A stretch of DNA of 64,000 nucleotides from Streptomyces mexicanus. Its GTDB lineage: Bacteria > Actinomycetota > Actinomycetes > Streptomycetales > Streptomycetaceae. The stretch spans positions 1,606,150-1,670,149 of the forward strand of contig NZ_LR732544.1 of NCBI RefSeq assembly GCF_902506575.1, written 5' to 3'. A program made the translations under genes and the position numbers. Of the stretch, positions 21,770 through 31,179 are shown in pieces. The stretch's first letter is position 1. Every line of letters starts with the position of its first letter. The notes beneath the pieces are model-generated. The model ran no database searches. It was not told the DNA's origin and worked only from the letters and a program-made list of their open reading frames with translations.

Positions 21770-22405
21770 TCAGACCTCGGCGGAGGCGCCCGGCGCCAGC
21801 CGCAGGTGCTCGGCGCCGCCCAGGGCGCCGATCTGGTGGTCGTAGACCGGGCGGGCGAGGTCGGTGAGCAGCGCGTCGTGCACGTCGTACGCCCGCTGCG
21901 GCTTGACCTCGCGGACGTAGTCGATCACCTCGGCGATCTTGTTCCAGGGGGCCATCACGGGCAGCATCAGCGTCTCGACCGGGTGGTCGGGGACGGTGAG
22001 CGCGTCACCGGGGTGGAAGACCTTGCCGCCGTCGATGAGGTAGCCGACGTTCGTGATGCGCGGGATGTCCGGGTGGATCACCGCGTGCAGCTCGCCGTGC
22101 ACCTGGACCTCGAACCCGGCGGCGGTGAAGGTGTCGCCGTGGCCGACGGTGTGCACGCGGCCCGGGAACGCCGCCGAGATCTGCTCCGCCACCGACTTCA
22201 GGGTCCAGATCTCGGCCGCCGGGTTGGCCTCCATCGCGGCCCGCAGCCGGTCCTCGTCGAAGTGGTCGAAGTGCTCATGGGTGACCAGGACGGCGTCCGC
22301 GCCGACGGCCGCGTCCTCCTCGCTGAACCCGCCCGGGTCGATGACGAGGGTGCGTCCGTCCTTCTCCAGGCGGACACAGGCGTGCGACTTCTTCGTGAGC
22401 TTCAT
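21770..22405 (-). CDS. MBL-fold metal-dependent hydrolase (UlaG-like)
   Basis: A 211-residue metallo-beta-lactamase-fold protein of the UlaG/L-ascorbate-lactonase-like group. LTKKSHACVRLEKDG at the start, VTHEHFDHFDED (metal motif HxHxDH with Glu in second place) and FHPGDAL (metal Asp) are present. The real substrate is unknown. I chose ATG 22403-22405 because related proteins start MKLTK; the ATG three codons earlier is possible. It lies 66 bases upstream of xthA in the same direction. Confidence 0.85.
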   Translation of the reverse strand: MKLTKKSHACVRLEKDGRTLVIDPGGFSEEDAAVGADAVLVTHEHFDHFDEDRLRAAMEANPAAEIWTLKSVAEQISAAFPGRVHTVGHGDTFTAAGFEVQVHGELHAVIHPDIPRITNVGYLIDGGKVFHPGDALTVPDHPVETLMLPVMAPWNKIAEVIDYVREVKPQRAYDVHDALLTDLARPVYDHQIGALGGAEHLRLAPGASAEV

Positions 22406-22484
22406 GACTCCCATCTTGCCGCGCCGGGTCGCGGCGGCGCTCGAGGAGCCGGGCACGGGGCCGGGGACGGTGCCGTCCGCCGGG

Positions 22485-23789
22485 TCACTCCGCCGGGGTG
22501 GTCTCCTCCTCGATGACCCGCTGGGCCACCCGGAAGGCGCGGCCCGCGACCGGCATGCCGCAGTAGACGGCCGTCTGGAGCAGTACTTCCTTGATCTCGT
22601 CCGGGGTCAGGCCGATGCGCAGGGCGGCCCGGGTGTGCGCGGCCAGCTCCTCCAGGTGGCCGCCCGCCACCAGCGCCGTCAGGGCCACGCAGCTGCGGGT
22701 GCGCCGGTCCAGGCCGGGCCGGTGCCAGATCTCGCCCCAGGCGGTGCGGGTGAGCAGGTTCTGGAAGTCACCGGAGAAGTCGTCGGCCTGCTCCAGCTCG
22801 CGGTCGACGTGCGCGTCGCCCAGCACCTCGCGGCGGATCTTGAGGCCGGTCTCGTAGCCGTCCGGGCCGGCGGTGGCCGGGGGCTGCGCCTGGGCGGGGG
22901 CTATCTCGGCGACCGGCGTGACGGGCGCGGCCGGCGGGGCCGCGGCCCGGCCCGGCCTGGGCGGGGCGGCGGCGCCCGCCCCCCGCCCCGCGCCCCCGTC
23001 GCACGCGGGCCGCCCCGCGGCGGGGGCGCGCCGCACCAGCAGGTCGGTGACGGCGGCGGGCTGCTCCACCGGGACCAGGTGGGAGGCGGAGGGCACGACG
23101 GCGAGGCGGGCGTCGGGAATGCCGGCGACCAGGGTCCGGGCCTCGGCGGGGCCGGTGACCTGGTCGTCGGAGCCGACCAGGACGAGCGTGGGCACGCCGA
23201 CGCGGCCCAGCTCGGCCCGCACGTCGAAGGCGGCCAGCGCCTCGCAGGCGGCGATGTAGCAGCCGGGATCGGTGGTGCGCACCATCTGCACGGCCCAGTC
23301 GGTGATCGCGGGCTGGGCGGCGGCGAAGGCGGGCGTGAACCAGCGGTCCGGGGAGGTACGGGCGATGGGGTCGAGGCCGTTCGTGCGGACCACGACCCCG
23401 CGCTGGCGGAACTCGTCCGCCGTGCCGAACCGGGGTGAGGCGGCGATCACCGCCAAGGAGGCCAGGCGCTCGGGGTGGCGCAGGGCCAGCTCCACCCCGA
23501 CCGCGCCGCCGAGCGCGCAGCCGGCGTAGCCGAAGCGCTGCACGCCCAGGGCGTCGAGCGTGGCGAGCAGCCGGTCGGCCAGCTCGGTGACCGAGGCGGC
23601 CGGGTGGGCGGGCGCGCCGCCGTGGCCCGGCAGGTCGTACCGGAAGACCCGCCACTGCCGGGCCAGCTCCGGGACCTGACGGTCCCACATGTGCCATGTG
23701 GTACCCAGTGAGGGACCCAGGATCAGGACCGGAGCGTCTTCTGGCCCGTCAAAGCGGTATTGCAGGGGGTTCGAGGGTGTCTCACTCAC
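22485..23789 (-). CDS. pcaDC: PcaDC: 3-oxoadipate enol-lactonase/4-carboxymuconolactone decarboxylase fusion
   Basis: A 434-residue fusion of two steps of the protocatechuate branch of the beta-ketoadipate pathway. Residues 1-250 are an alpha/beta hydrolase (GPSLGTTWHMWDRQ, YDLPGHG). A Pro/Ala/Gly-rich linker follows. The last 120 residues are a carboxymuconolactone decarboxylase (RREVLGDAHVDRE, WHRPGLDRRTRS, VYCGMPVAGRAF). The nucleophile elbow reads GCALG, so the expected Ser is Ala. The Asp (GSDDQVTG) and His (SASHLVPVE) remain. The GTG at 23787-23789 gives a start close to the family's. No other pca gene lies in the window. Confidence 0.9.
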   Translation of the reverse strand: MSETPSNPLQYRFDGPEDAPVLILGPSLGTTWHMWDRQVPELARQWRVFRYDLPGHGGAPAHPAASVTELADRLLATLDALGVQRFGYAGCALGGAVGVELALRHPERLASLAVIAASPRFGTADEFRQRGVVVRTNGLDPIARTSPDRWFTPAFAAAQPAITDWAVQMVRTTDPGCYIAACEALAAFDVRAELGRVGVPTLVLVGSDDQVTGPAEARTLVAGIPDARLAVVPSASHLVPVEQPAAVTDLLVRRAPAAGRPACDGGAGRGAGAAAPPRPGRAAAPPAAPVTPVAEIAPAQAQPPATAGPDGYETGLKIRREVLGDAHVDRELEQADDFSGDFQNLLTRTAWGEIWHRPGLDRRTRSCVALTALVAGGHLEELAAHTRAALRIGLTPDEIKEVLLQTAVYCGMPVAGRAFRVAQRVIEEETTPAE

Positions 23790-23942
23790 GTCCCAGACCC
23801 TCTCACGTATCACAAAATCTCACACAGCCGGGGGAACCCAGCGCTTCGTGCCCCTCGCGGCACAGCGCGCCCGCCGACTGGCTCGCTCGGCAGGCCGTTG
23901 ACACCCGCTCACCCCTCCGTGGCAGCACCGTACAGGCCGTCC

Positions 23943-23964
23943 CGCGTGGGCGATCGTCCACGCG
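23943..23964. promoter_or_regulatory. 22-bp near-perfect palindrome, candidate operator
   Basis: CGCGTGG (23943-23949) and CCACGCG (23958-23964) flank GCGATCGT; only one symmetric base pair is mismatched. A TATACG element starts two bases later, like a -10 box pointing to the STAND regulator gene at 24083. The site lies in the 293-base space between pcaDC and that gene, so it could regulate either. Confidence 0.4.
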
Positions 23965-24082
23965 CTATACGATTCAGGCCGTCGCCCGATGCTCGTGCTG
24001 AGCGCGTACGCAGCCCACCCGGCAGGGGTTCGGGCCTGGGCGTGGCGGAGCGGTTGAGAAGCAGGCCGGCTGGGGGAACAAG

Positions 24083-26353
24083 GTGGTGGCACGGGTGGCC
24101 GACGCGAGGGGTGCGGGATTCGGGACGCTGCTACGGCAGTTCCGGCTGGCGGCGTCGCTGACGATCGAGGCGTTGGCGGAGGCGTCCGGGGTCAGCGTCC
24201 GCGGGATCGGGGATCTGGAGCGCGGACGACGGGCGACCCCCCAGCGCAGGACGGTGGCGGCGCTCGCGGACGGGCTGGGGCTGGACGATGCGGACCGGGA
24301 GCGGCTGCTGGCCGTCGCCCGGAGCGGCCGCAACCCCGTCCACCGCCCGGCGGGGCTGCACGCCTTCCCCCGTGGCATCGACGATTTCGTGGGCCGGGAG
24401 CCGGAGCTGGCACGGCTGATGTCGCTGGCCGCACAGGAGGACGCCGGGATACCGGTGGTGGTGGCGGTGTCCGGACCGCCCGGCACGGGCAAGACCACCC
24501 TGGCCCTGCACGCCTCCCACGCGCTGGCCGGACACTTCCCCGACGGGCAGCTGATGCTCGACCTCCGCGGCATGGACGACGACCCGCCCGACCCCGGCGA
24601 GCTGATACTCCACGTGCTCAAGGCGTTGGGAGTGGCCGACCGGGACCTGTCCAAGGCCGGCCCGAAGGGCCATCCGGAACTGTACCGGCGGATGCTGGCC
24701 GAGCGGCGCTGTCTGCTGGTGCTGGACAACGCCCGCGACGAGGCCCAGGTCCGCCCGCTCCTGCCCGGCGCGGGCACCGCGATGGTGGTGATCACCAGCC
24801 GGCGGATGCTCACCGGCCTGGAGAGCGTCCACCGCGTGCCCCTCGGCGAACTGTCCCGCGCCGACGCCGCCACTTTCCTGACCGCCCTGGTCGACAAGGA
24901 ACGCGCGGACGCCGACCCGGGCGCGCTGGCCGAGGTCGCCGACCGCTGCGGGCATCTGCCGCTGGCCCTGCGCGTGGCGGGCAACTGGCTGGCCACCCGC
25001 ACCGGCTGGACCGTACGCCGCCTCGCCGACCGCCTCGCCCAGGAAGAACGCCGCCTGGACACCCTCACCGCCGGTGACCTGCATGTCTCGGCCGCCTTCG
25101 ACCTGTCCTCCCGCCAGCTCACCCCCGACGCCGCCCGCCTGTTCCGCCTCCTCGCCCTGGTCGACGGCCCGGATGTCAGCGCCGCGGGCGCAGCCCAGCT
25201 GACCGGACAGCCGCCGTTCGACACCGAGGACACCCTTGAGGAACTCGTCGAGACCGGCCTGCTGAACACCTATCGGGACCGCTACCGCCTGCACGACCTG
25301 CTGCGCCTGTACGCCCGCAGCCGATTGCGGGCCGAGGAGCCCGACGACGAGTCGGAGAAGGCTCGTTCGGCACTGCGCCGCTGGCTGCTGGAGACCGCCG
25401 TCGTGGCCGGCCGCTGGTACGAGCCCGACCACGGCGCCCCACCCGCCACCTGGCAGGGCGCCGTCGACCTGTCCAGCGCCGAACACGCCCGCCACTGGCT
25501 CCAGGCCGAGGGCGCCAACTGGCTCGCCGCCCTGCGCGCGACCGCCACCGCGGGCGACCACGCCACCGTCGTCGAGGTCGCCGAGGCCCTTCACTGGTTC
25601 TCCGACCAGTGGATCTTCTGGGGACACTGGCCCGAGGTCTGCGGCATCGCCGCGGACTCCGCCCAGGCATTGGGCGACCCCCTCCTCGAAGCCACCCACC
25701 TCAACAACCACGCCTGGGCCCTGCTCATCTGCGAAAGCCGCCACCACGACAGCCTCGCCCGCGCCGCCGAGGCCCTGCGGGCCGCCCAGCGCGCCGAGGA
25801 CCTCCCCCAGCAGGGCTGGGCGCACAGCTACACCGCCTGGGCCCTCGGTCTGCTCGGCGAGCACGCAGCGGCGGTGCGTCACAATCGCGAGGCGGCCAGG
25901 CTCTTCGAGGCGGCGGGTGACCTCCACGGCACCCTGCACGCCATGAGCAGCCACGCCAACACCCTTCTGGAGGCGGGCCGGTACCGGGACTCCATCACGG
26001 AACACCTGCGCACGCTCGCCTTCCTCGAACAGGCCGGCGACGACATAGAACCGCACAGCGCCGACTTCAACCGCGTCAACGTCGAGACGTCCATCGGCCG
26101 GGCCAACGCCTACCTGGGCAACTGGTCCGAGGCCGCCGCCCACCTGCGCAACGCCGTGGACCTCAGCCACGCCAACGGCCATCCCGGTCTGGAGAGCCGC
26201 GCCCTGGTGCACCTCGGCAACGCGCTGCTGGCCGCCGGTCACCGGGACGAGGCCCACAACGCCTACGCCCGGTGCCTCGCCCTCGGCGCGGCGGCCAACC
26301 CCCAGCACATCGCCACGGCCCGGGAACGCCTGGCCGACCTCGGCCCCCGGTGA
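24083..26353 (+). CDS. XRE / NB-ARC / TPR regulator (STAND ATPase)
   Basis: A 756-residue STAND-type protein. Residues 10-75 are a helix-turn-helix (LTIEALAEASGVSVRGIGDLERG). An NB-ARC ATPase with Walker A GPPGTGKTTLALH (near 135) and Walker B CLLVLDNA follows, then GHLPLALRVAG and a winged-helix part. The C-terminal third holds TPR-like helices (ALGLLGEHAAAVRHNREAARLF). Such proteins act as ligand-triggered switches. It lacks the SARP winged helix of AfsR, so its target is not predictable. The GTG at 24083 is preceded by GGGGGA. It stands alone. Confidence 0.88.
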   Translation: MVARVADARGAGFGTLLRQFRLAASLTIEALAEASGVSVRGIGDLERGRRATPQRRTVAALADGLGLDDADRERLLAVARSGRNPVHRPAGLHAFPRGIDDFVGREPELARLMSLAAQEDAGIPVVVAVSGPPGTGKTTLALHASHALAGHFPDGQLMLDLRGMDDDPPDPGELILHVLKALGVADRDLSKAGPKGHPELYRRMLAERRCLLVLDNARDEAQVRPLLPGAGTAMVVITSRRMLTGLESVHRVPLGELSRADAATFLTALVDKERADADPGALAEVADRCGHLPLALRVAGNWLATRTGWTVRRLADRLAQEERRLDTLTAGDLHVSAAFDLSSRQLTPDAARLFRLLALVDGPDVSAAGAAQLTGQPPFDTEDTLEELVETGLLNTYRDRYRLHDLLRLYARSRLRAEEPDDESEKARSALRRWLLETAVVAGRWYEPDHGAPPATWQGAVDLSSAEHARHWLQAEGANWLAALRATATAGDHATVVEVAEALHWFSDQWIFWGHWPEVCGIAADSAQALGDPLLEATHLNNHAWALLICESRHHDSLARAAEALRAAQRAEDLPQQGWAHSYTAWALGLLGEHAAAVRHNREAARLFEAAGDLHGTLHAMSSHANTLLEAGRYRDSITEHLRTLAFLEQAGDDIEPHSADFNRVNVETSIGRANAYLGNWSEAAAHLRNAVDLSHANGHPGLESRALVHLGNALLAAGHRDEAHNAYARCLALGAAANPQHIATARERLADLGPR

Positions 26354-26504
26354 GCCGCCGGCACCCCTGACGCACACCACGCTTCGTCACACCGAGGTCA
26401 CCCCGTCCCGGCTCACCCGTCCCGGTTCGCCCGTGCGGTGCGTGTGCGCCGCCGTGTCTCTCAGCGCACGGGAACCTGCCCGACAGTGCACCGCCGTGCC
26501 GGAG

Positions 26505-27652
<1,148 letters not shown>

Positions 27653-28627
27653 ATGACCGATGACCCCACCACTCAGTCCGCACCCGTGCTGGAGCAGGCC
27701 GCCGCGGACTTCGCCGCGTCCACCGCCGCCCGGCCGTACCTGTTCGAGCTGCCGCCCGCCGAGGGACGCAAGGCGGTCGACGAGGTGCAGTCCGATGAGA
27801 TCGCCAAGCCCGCGGTCGACGAGGAGTGGATCACCGTCCAGGGCGGACCCACCGGTTCCGTCCGCGCCCGCATCGTCAAGCCCGCCGGTGCCACCGGTGT
27901 CCTGCCCGTCATCTTCTACATCCACGGCGCCGGATGGGTGTTCGGCAACGCGCACACCCACGACCGCCTGGTCCGGGAGCTGGCGGTGGGTGCCGGGGCC
28001 GCGGTGGTGTTCCCCGAGTACGACCTGTCGCCGGAGCACCGCTACCCCGTCGCCATCGAGCAGAACTGGACCGTGGCCCGCTGGATCGTCACCGACGGTG
28101 CCAGCAAGGGCCTGGACGCCACTCGCATCGCCGCCGCCGGCGACTCGGTCGGCGGCAACATGACCGCGGCCCTGACGCTCATGGCCAAGGAGCGGGGCGG
28201 CCTTCCGCTGGTCCAGCAGGTGCTGTTCTACCCGGTGACCGACGCGTCGTTCGACACGCCGTCCTACCACCGGTTCGCCACCGGGTACTTCCTGCGCCGC
28301 GACGGCATGCAGTGGTTCTGGGACCAGTACACCACCGACCCTGCCCAGCGGGCCGAGGTCACCGCCTCCCCGCTGCGGGCCGGCATCGAGCGGCTCGCCG
28401 GCCTGCCGCCGGCGCTCGTCATCACCGGCGAGGCCGACGTCCTGCGCGACGAGGGCGAGGCGTACGCCAACAAGCTCCGCCAGGCCGGGGTGGCGGTGAC
28501 CGCCGTCCGCTACCAGGGCATCATCCACGACTTCGTGATGCTCAACGCGCTGCGCGGCACGCACGCCGCCGAGGCGGCCATCGCCCAGGCCGTGCACACC
28601 CTGCGCACCGCACTGCACACCGCCTGA
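27653..28627 (+). CDS. HSL-family alpha/beta hydrolase (esterase)
   Basis: A 324-residue esterase of the hormone-sensitive-lipase family. FYIHGAGWVFGN is the oxyanion HGGG-type motif, AAGDSVGGNM carries the nucleophile Ser, and ITGEADVLRDEGEAY and GIIHDFVML give the Asp and His. The ATG at 27653 has CAGGAG upstream. Its closest visible relative is the esterase at 36084-37076, with long matching segments (FWDQY, EVTASPL, GLPPAL). It is followed by a second hydrolase gene 60 bases on, and its 3' end is tandemly repeated. Confidence 0.9.
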   Translation: MTDDPTTQSAPVLEQAAADFAASTAARPYLFELPPAEGRKAVDEVQSDEIAKPAVDEEWITVQGGPTGSVRARIVKPAGATGVLPVIFYIHGAGWVFGNAHTHDRLVRELAVGAGAAVVFPEYDLSPEHRYPVAIEQNWTVARWIVTDGASKGLDATRIAAAGDSVGGNMTAALTLMAKERGGLPLVQQVLFYPVTDASFDTPSYHRFATGYFLRRDGMQWFWDQYTTDPAQRAEVTASPLRAGIERLAGLPPALVITGEADVLRDEGEAYANKLRQAGVAVTAVRYQGIIHDFVMLNALRGTHAAEAAIAQAVHTLRTALHTA

Positions 28628-28669
28628 CCCGCGGTCCGTCACTGCACACCGTTTGACCCGCAGCCCGTC
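28612..28669. repeat. 29-bp tandem repeat spanning the esterase stop codon
   Basis: Two adjacent copies (28612-28640 and 28641-28669) match at 25 of 29 positions. The first contains the last codons and TGA of the esterase gene; the second carries a copy of those codons and another in-frame-like TGA before the next gene's AAAGGAA site. It looks like an old slippage duplication. Confidence 0.7.
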
Positions 28670-28687
28670 TCCGAAAGGAACTCCCCC

Positions 28688-29410
28688 TTGTCCCCCACCG
28701 ACAACCCGACCGTCGTCCTGGTCCACGGCGCGTTCGCCGACGCGTCCAGTTTCGCCCGCGTCATCCCCGAACTGCTGGGCCGCGGCCTGAACGTGGTGGC
28801 CCCGGCGGTGCCCAACCGCAGCCTGCTCGGCGACTCGGCCTACATCGCCTCGGTCGTCCGCCAGATCCCCGGCCCCGTGGTCCTGGCCGGCCACTCCTAC
28901 GGAGGCGCCGTGATCACGGTCGCCGGCGTGGAGGACAACGTCAAGGCGCTGGTCTACCTGGCCGGTTACGCCCTGGAGGAGGGCGAGAGCCTGGGCGAGC
29001 TCCAGGGCGGCTTCCCCGACTCCGACCTGGCCGGCGCGCTGGTCTACACCCCCTTCCCGCTGGAGGGTTCCCCCGCGCCCGGCACGGACGTCTCGGTGCG
29101 GCCCGACAGGTTCCACGCGATCTTCGCCGCCGACGTGGACCCCTCCCTCGCCGCCGTCCTCGCCGTCTCCCAGCGCCCACTGGCCGCGCAGGCCTTCGGC
29201 GAGAAGGCCCCGGCGGCGGCCTGGAAGACCAAGCCCTCGTGGGGCCTGGTCGCCGCCTCCGACCACACCATCAACCCCGATGTGGAGCGTTACGGCTACG
29301 AGCGGGCCGGCATGACCACCGTCGAGGTCGACTCCTCGCACCTGGTGATGCTCGCCCACCCCGGCCGCGTCGCCGACCTGATCGAAGAGGCGGTCCGCGC
29401 CGTGCGCTGA
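28688..29410 (+). CDS. Alpha/beta hydrolase
   Basis: A 240-residue hydrolase starting at a TTG (28688) with AAAGGAA about 8 bases upstream. VVLVHGAFADASSFARVI, AGHSYGGAVITVA (nucleophile Ser) and VDSSHLVMLAHP (His) place it in the small pyrethroid-hydrolase/esterase-like group that includes many actinobacterial proteins of unknown substrate. It forms a two-gene unit with the HSL esterase. Confidence 0.88.
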   Translation: MSPTDNPTVVLVHGAFADASSFARVIPELLGRGLNVVAPAVPNRSLLGDSAYIASVVRQIPGPVVLAGHSYGGAVITVAGVEDNVKALVYLAGYALEEGESLGELQGGFPDSDLAGALVYTPFPLEGSPAPGTDVSVRPDRFHAIFAADVDPSLAAVLAVSQRPLAAQAFGEKAPAAAWKTKPSWGLVAASDHTINPDVERYGYERAGMTTVEVDSSHLVMLAHPGRVADLIEEAVRAVR

Positions 29411-29524
29411 CCGACCGCGGGCCCGCCCGTGGCGCGACACCGAGCTCCCGTGGCCGACGGCGACATGTCCAAGTCGTCCGTCCGCCACGGGAGCTTCGTC
29501 GTGCCGGGCGCCGGGCCGGTGCGG

Positions 29525-29827
29525 CTACCGTCCTCGACCCGCCGTCTGCCCGGCCTGCGCCTGCCGGGCGATGTGCCTGCGCTCGGCCTCGGTCAGCCCA
29601 CCCCAGACGCCGTACGGCTCCCCCAGCGCCAGCGCGAACAGCGCGCACTTCTCCCGCACCGTGCAGGCCTGGCACACGCTGCGGGCCCGGTCCTCACGGC
29701 GGATCCGCTCGCTGCCCCGCTCTCCGGCCGGGGAGTAGAAGACAGCACCGTCCAGGCCCCGGCAGGCGGCCTCCGTCTGCCACTCCCAGAGATCGGCAAG
29801 GGGGCGGATCCTCTTCTTCGCGCGCAT
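29525..29827 (-). CDS. WhiB-family iron-sulfur regulator
   Basis: A 100-residue WhiB-like protein with four cysteines that bind a 4Fe-4S cluster: one in EAACRGLDG and three in SVCQACTVREKCALFALALG. GVWGGLTEAERR is the conserved turn and the start of the basic C-terminal helix. I took ATG 29825-29827, with GGGAG upstream; ATG 29858-29860 would add eleven residues. Wbl proteins sense redox state or bind sigma factors. Which of the WhiB/Wbl members this is cannot be told from the sequence alone. Confidence 0.92.
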   Translation of the reverse strand: MRAKKRIRPLADLWEWQTEAACRGLDGAVFYSPAGERGSERIRREDRARSVCQACTVREKCALFALALGEPYGVWGGLTEAERRHIARQAQAGQTAGRGR

Positions 29828-29940
29828 CGTGCACCAACTCCCGTCGGGTGTGAGGGTCATGACCCGACCGATGCGGGTGACCGGGCCGCTCACCACGCTG
29901 GGCAAGCCCGCGCGGACGGCGTGATCGAGCGCGCACGACG

Positions 29941-29981
29941 ACCGCGCCCCCCGCGAACGAGCGGTTCGCGGGGGGCGCGGT
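29941..29981 (-). terminator. Hairpin terminator
   Basis: A perfect 18-bp GC-rich stem (29941-29958 with 29964-29981) closes a 5-base loop. It lies 35 bases beyond the stop of the acetyltransferase gene at 30016 and upstream of the whiB-like gene, so it most likely ends the acetyltransferase transcript. Confidence 0.85.
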
Positions 29982-30015
29982 GGCAGGGTGTGCGCAGTTG
30001 TCGACGCGGGGTCGG

Positions 30016-30351
30016 TCAGCGCAGTGCCTCGCGGAGCCAGTGCCGGACGTCCGGGGTGACCGGGTCGGCGATGTCGGCGAACTCGTCGTGCCGCTCCAGG
30101 AAGCCCGCCACGTACGGGCAGACCGGCACGACGCGCCTGCTCGCGGCGCGCACGTCGGTCAGGGCCTCCTTCACCAGGCGGGACGCGAGGCCCTGTCCGG
30201 CGAAGTCGTCGCCGATCTCGGTGTGGTAGAAGACGCGCTGCTCGTCGCGGTCCAGGTACTCGGTGAAGCCGGCGAGCACGCCGTCGACGAGGATCTCGTA
30301 ACGGTGCTTGTCCTCGACTCGTACGACGACGGGACTGGCGGGCGTGGCCAT
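30016..30351 (-). CDS. Small GNAT-like N-acetyltransferase (YjdJ type)
   Basis: Encodes 111 residues, starting at ATG 30349-30351 with AAAGG upstream. RYEILVDGVLAGFTEYLDRD, VFYHTEIGDDFAGQGLASRLV (the acetyl-CoA pyrophosphate loop) and VPVCPYVAGFLERHDEF match the short YidJ/YjdJ-like GNAT family. The length is that of this minimal group. Targets are unknown. It is divergent from the AhpD-like gene. Confidence 0.9.
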   Translation of the reverse strand: MATPASPVVVRVEDKHRYEILVDGVLAGFTEYLDRDEQRVFYHTEIGDDFAGQGLASRLVKEALTDVRAASRRVVPVCPYVAGFLERHDEFADIADPVTPDVRHWLREALR

Positions 30352-30632
30352 GGGAAGCCTTTCGGGTAAGGGGGGTGCGGAATTGCGGCGCGGGCGGATG
30401 GCGGCTTTGGGCAGGGCCAGGGCGGGCAGCCGGTCCCCGTCGTAGCCGCTCACCTCGCCGAGACGGTCGGAGGCGTGCTGCCGATCGTGCTGGAATGAGC
30501 CTCGACGTTGCTCATGAAGCACCTCCCGCTTTCGTTGTTCATTCAACTATCATGCGAGTGATCACGGGCGCCACTCCCCGAGGGTGCGCCTCACCACAAG
30601 CCGCGCGGAAGCGGCCTGCCGAAGGAGTGCAG

Positions 30633-31127
30633 GTGAACGATCCGACCCGGGCGCAGGCTCAGGCGGGCCGACGGGTGTTCGTCGACAAGCAGAGTCCGCG
30701 GGCGTACAAGGCCCTGACCCGGACCGCCGAGGAGGTGCGGGCGGTCGCGGCCGACGCCGGGCTGGACCGCCGACTGGTGGAACTGGTCAACCTGCGGGTC
30801 TCCCAGATCAACGGCTGCGCCTACTGTCTCAGCGTCCACACCCGGGCCGCGCTGGGCGCCGGGGAGAGCACCCAGCGCCTCGGCGTGCTCCCGGCGTGGC
30901 GGGACACCGAGCTGTTCAGCCCCCGGGAGCGGGCGGCGCTGGCCCTGGCGGAGGCGACCACCAGCCCGGCGGACGCCGCCGCGCAGCAGGACGCCTACGA
31001 CGACGCCCGCCGGGTGCTGACCGACGACGAGATCTCCGCGGTGGTCTGGGTGGCGATCACCATCAACGCCTTCAACCGCGTCTCCATCCTCAGCAAGCAC
31101 CCGGTGCGGCCGGTCCCGGCGCAGTGA
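30633..31127 (+). CDS. AhpD-like carboxymuconolactone decarboxylase family protein
   Basis: Encodes 164 residues from GTG 30633, with GAAGGAG upstream. It is an all-helical protein with the redox motif NGCAYCLSVHTRAA (CxxC plus His), the alkylhydroperoxidase AhpD signature. LSPRERAALALAEATTSP and ISAVVWVAITINAFNRV continue the family pattern. It probably reduces peroxides with a thiol partner, but no AhpC is near. The 281 bases before it contain the divergent promoter region. Confidence 0.9.
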   Translation: MNDPTRAQAQAGRRVFVDKQSPRAYKALTRTAEEVRAVAADAGLDRRLVELVNLRVSQINGCAYCLSVHTRAALGAGESTQRLGVLPAWRDTELFSPRERAALALAEATTSPADAAAQQDAYDDARRVLTDDEISAVVWVAITINAFNRVSILSKHPVRPVPAQ

Positions 31128-31179
31128 CCGGCGCGGGCCGCCGGACCCCGGAGAGGGGCCCGCGGCTCCCGGCCGGCGG

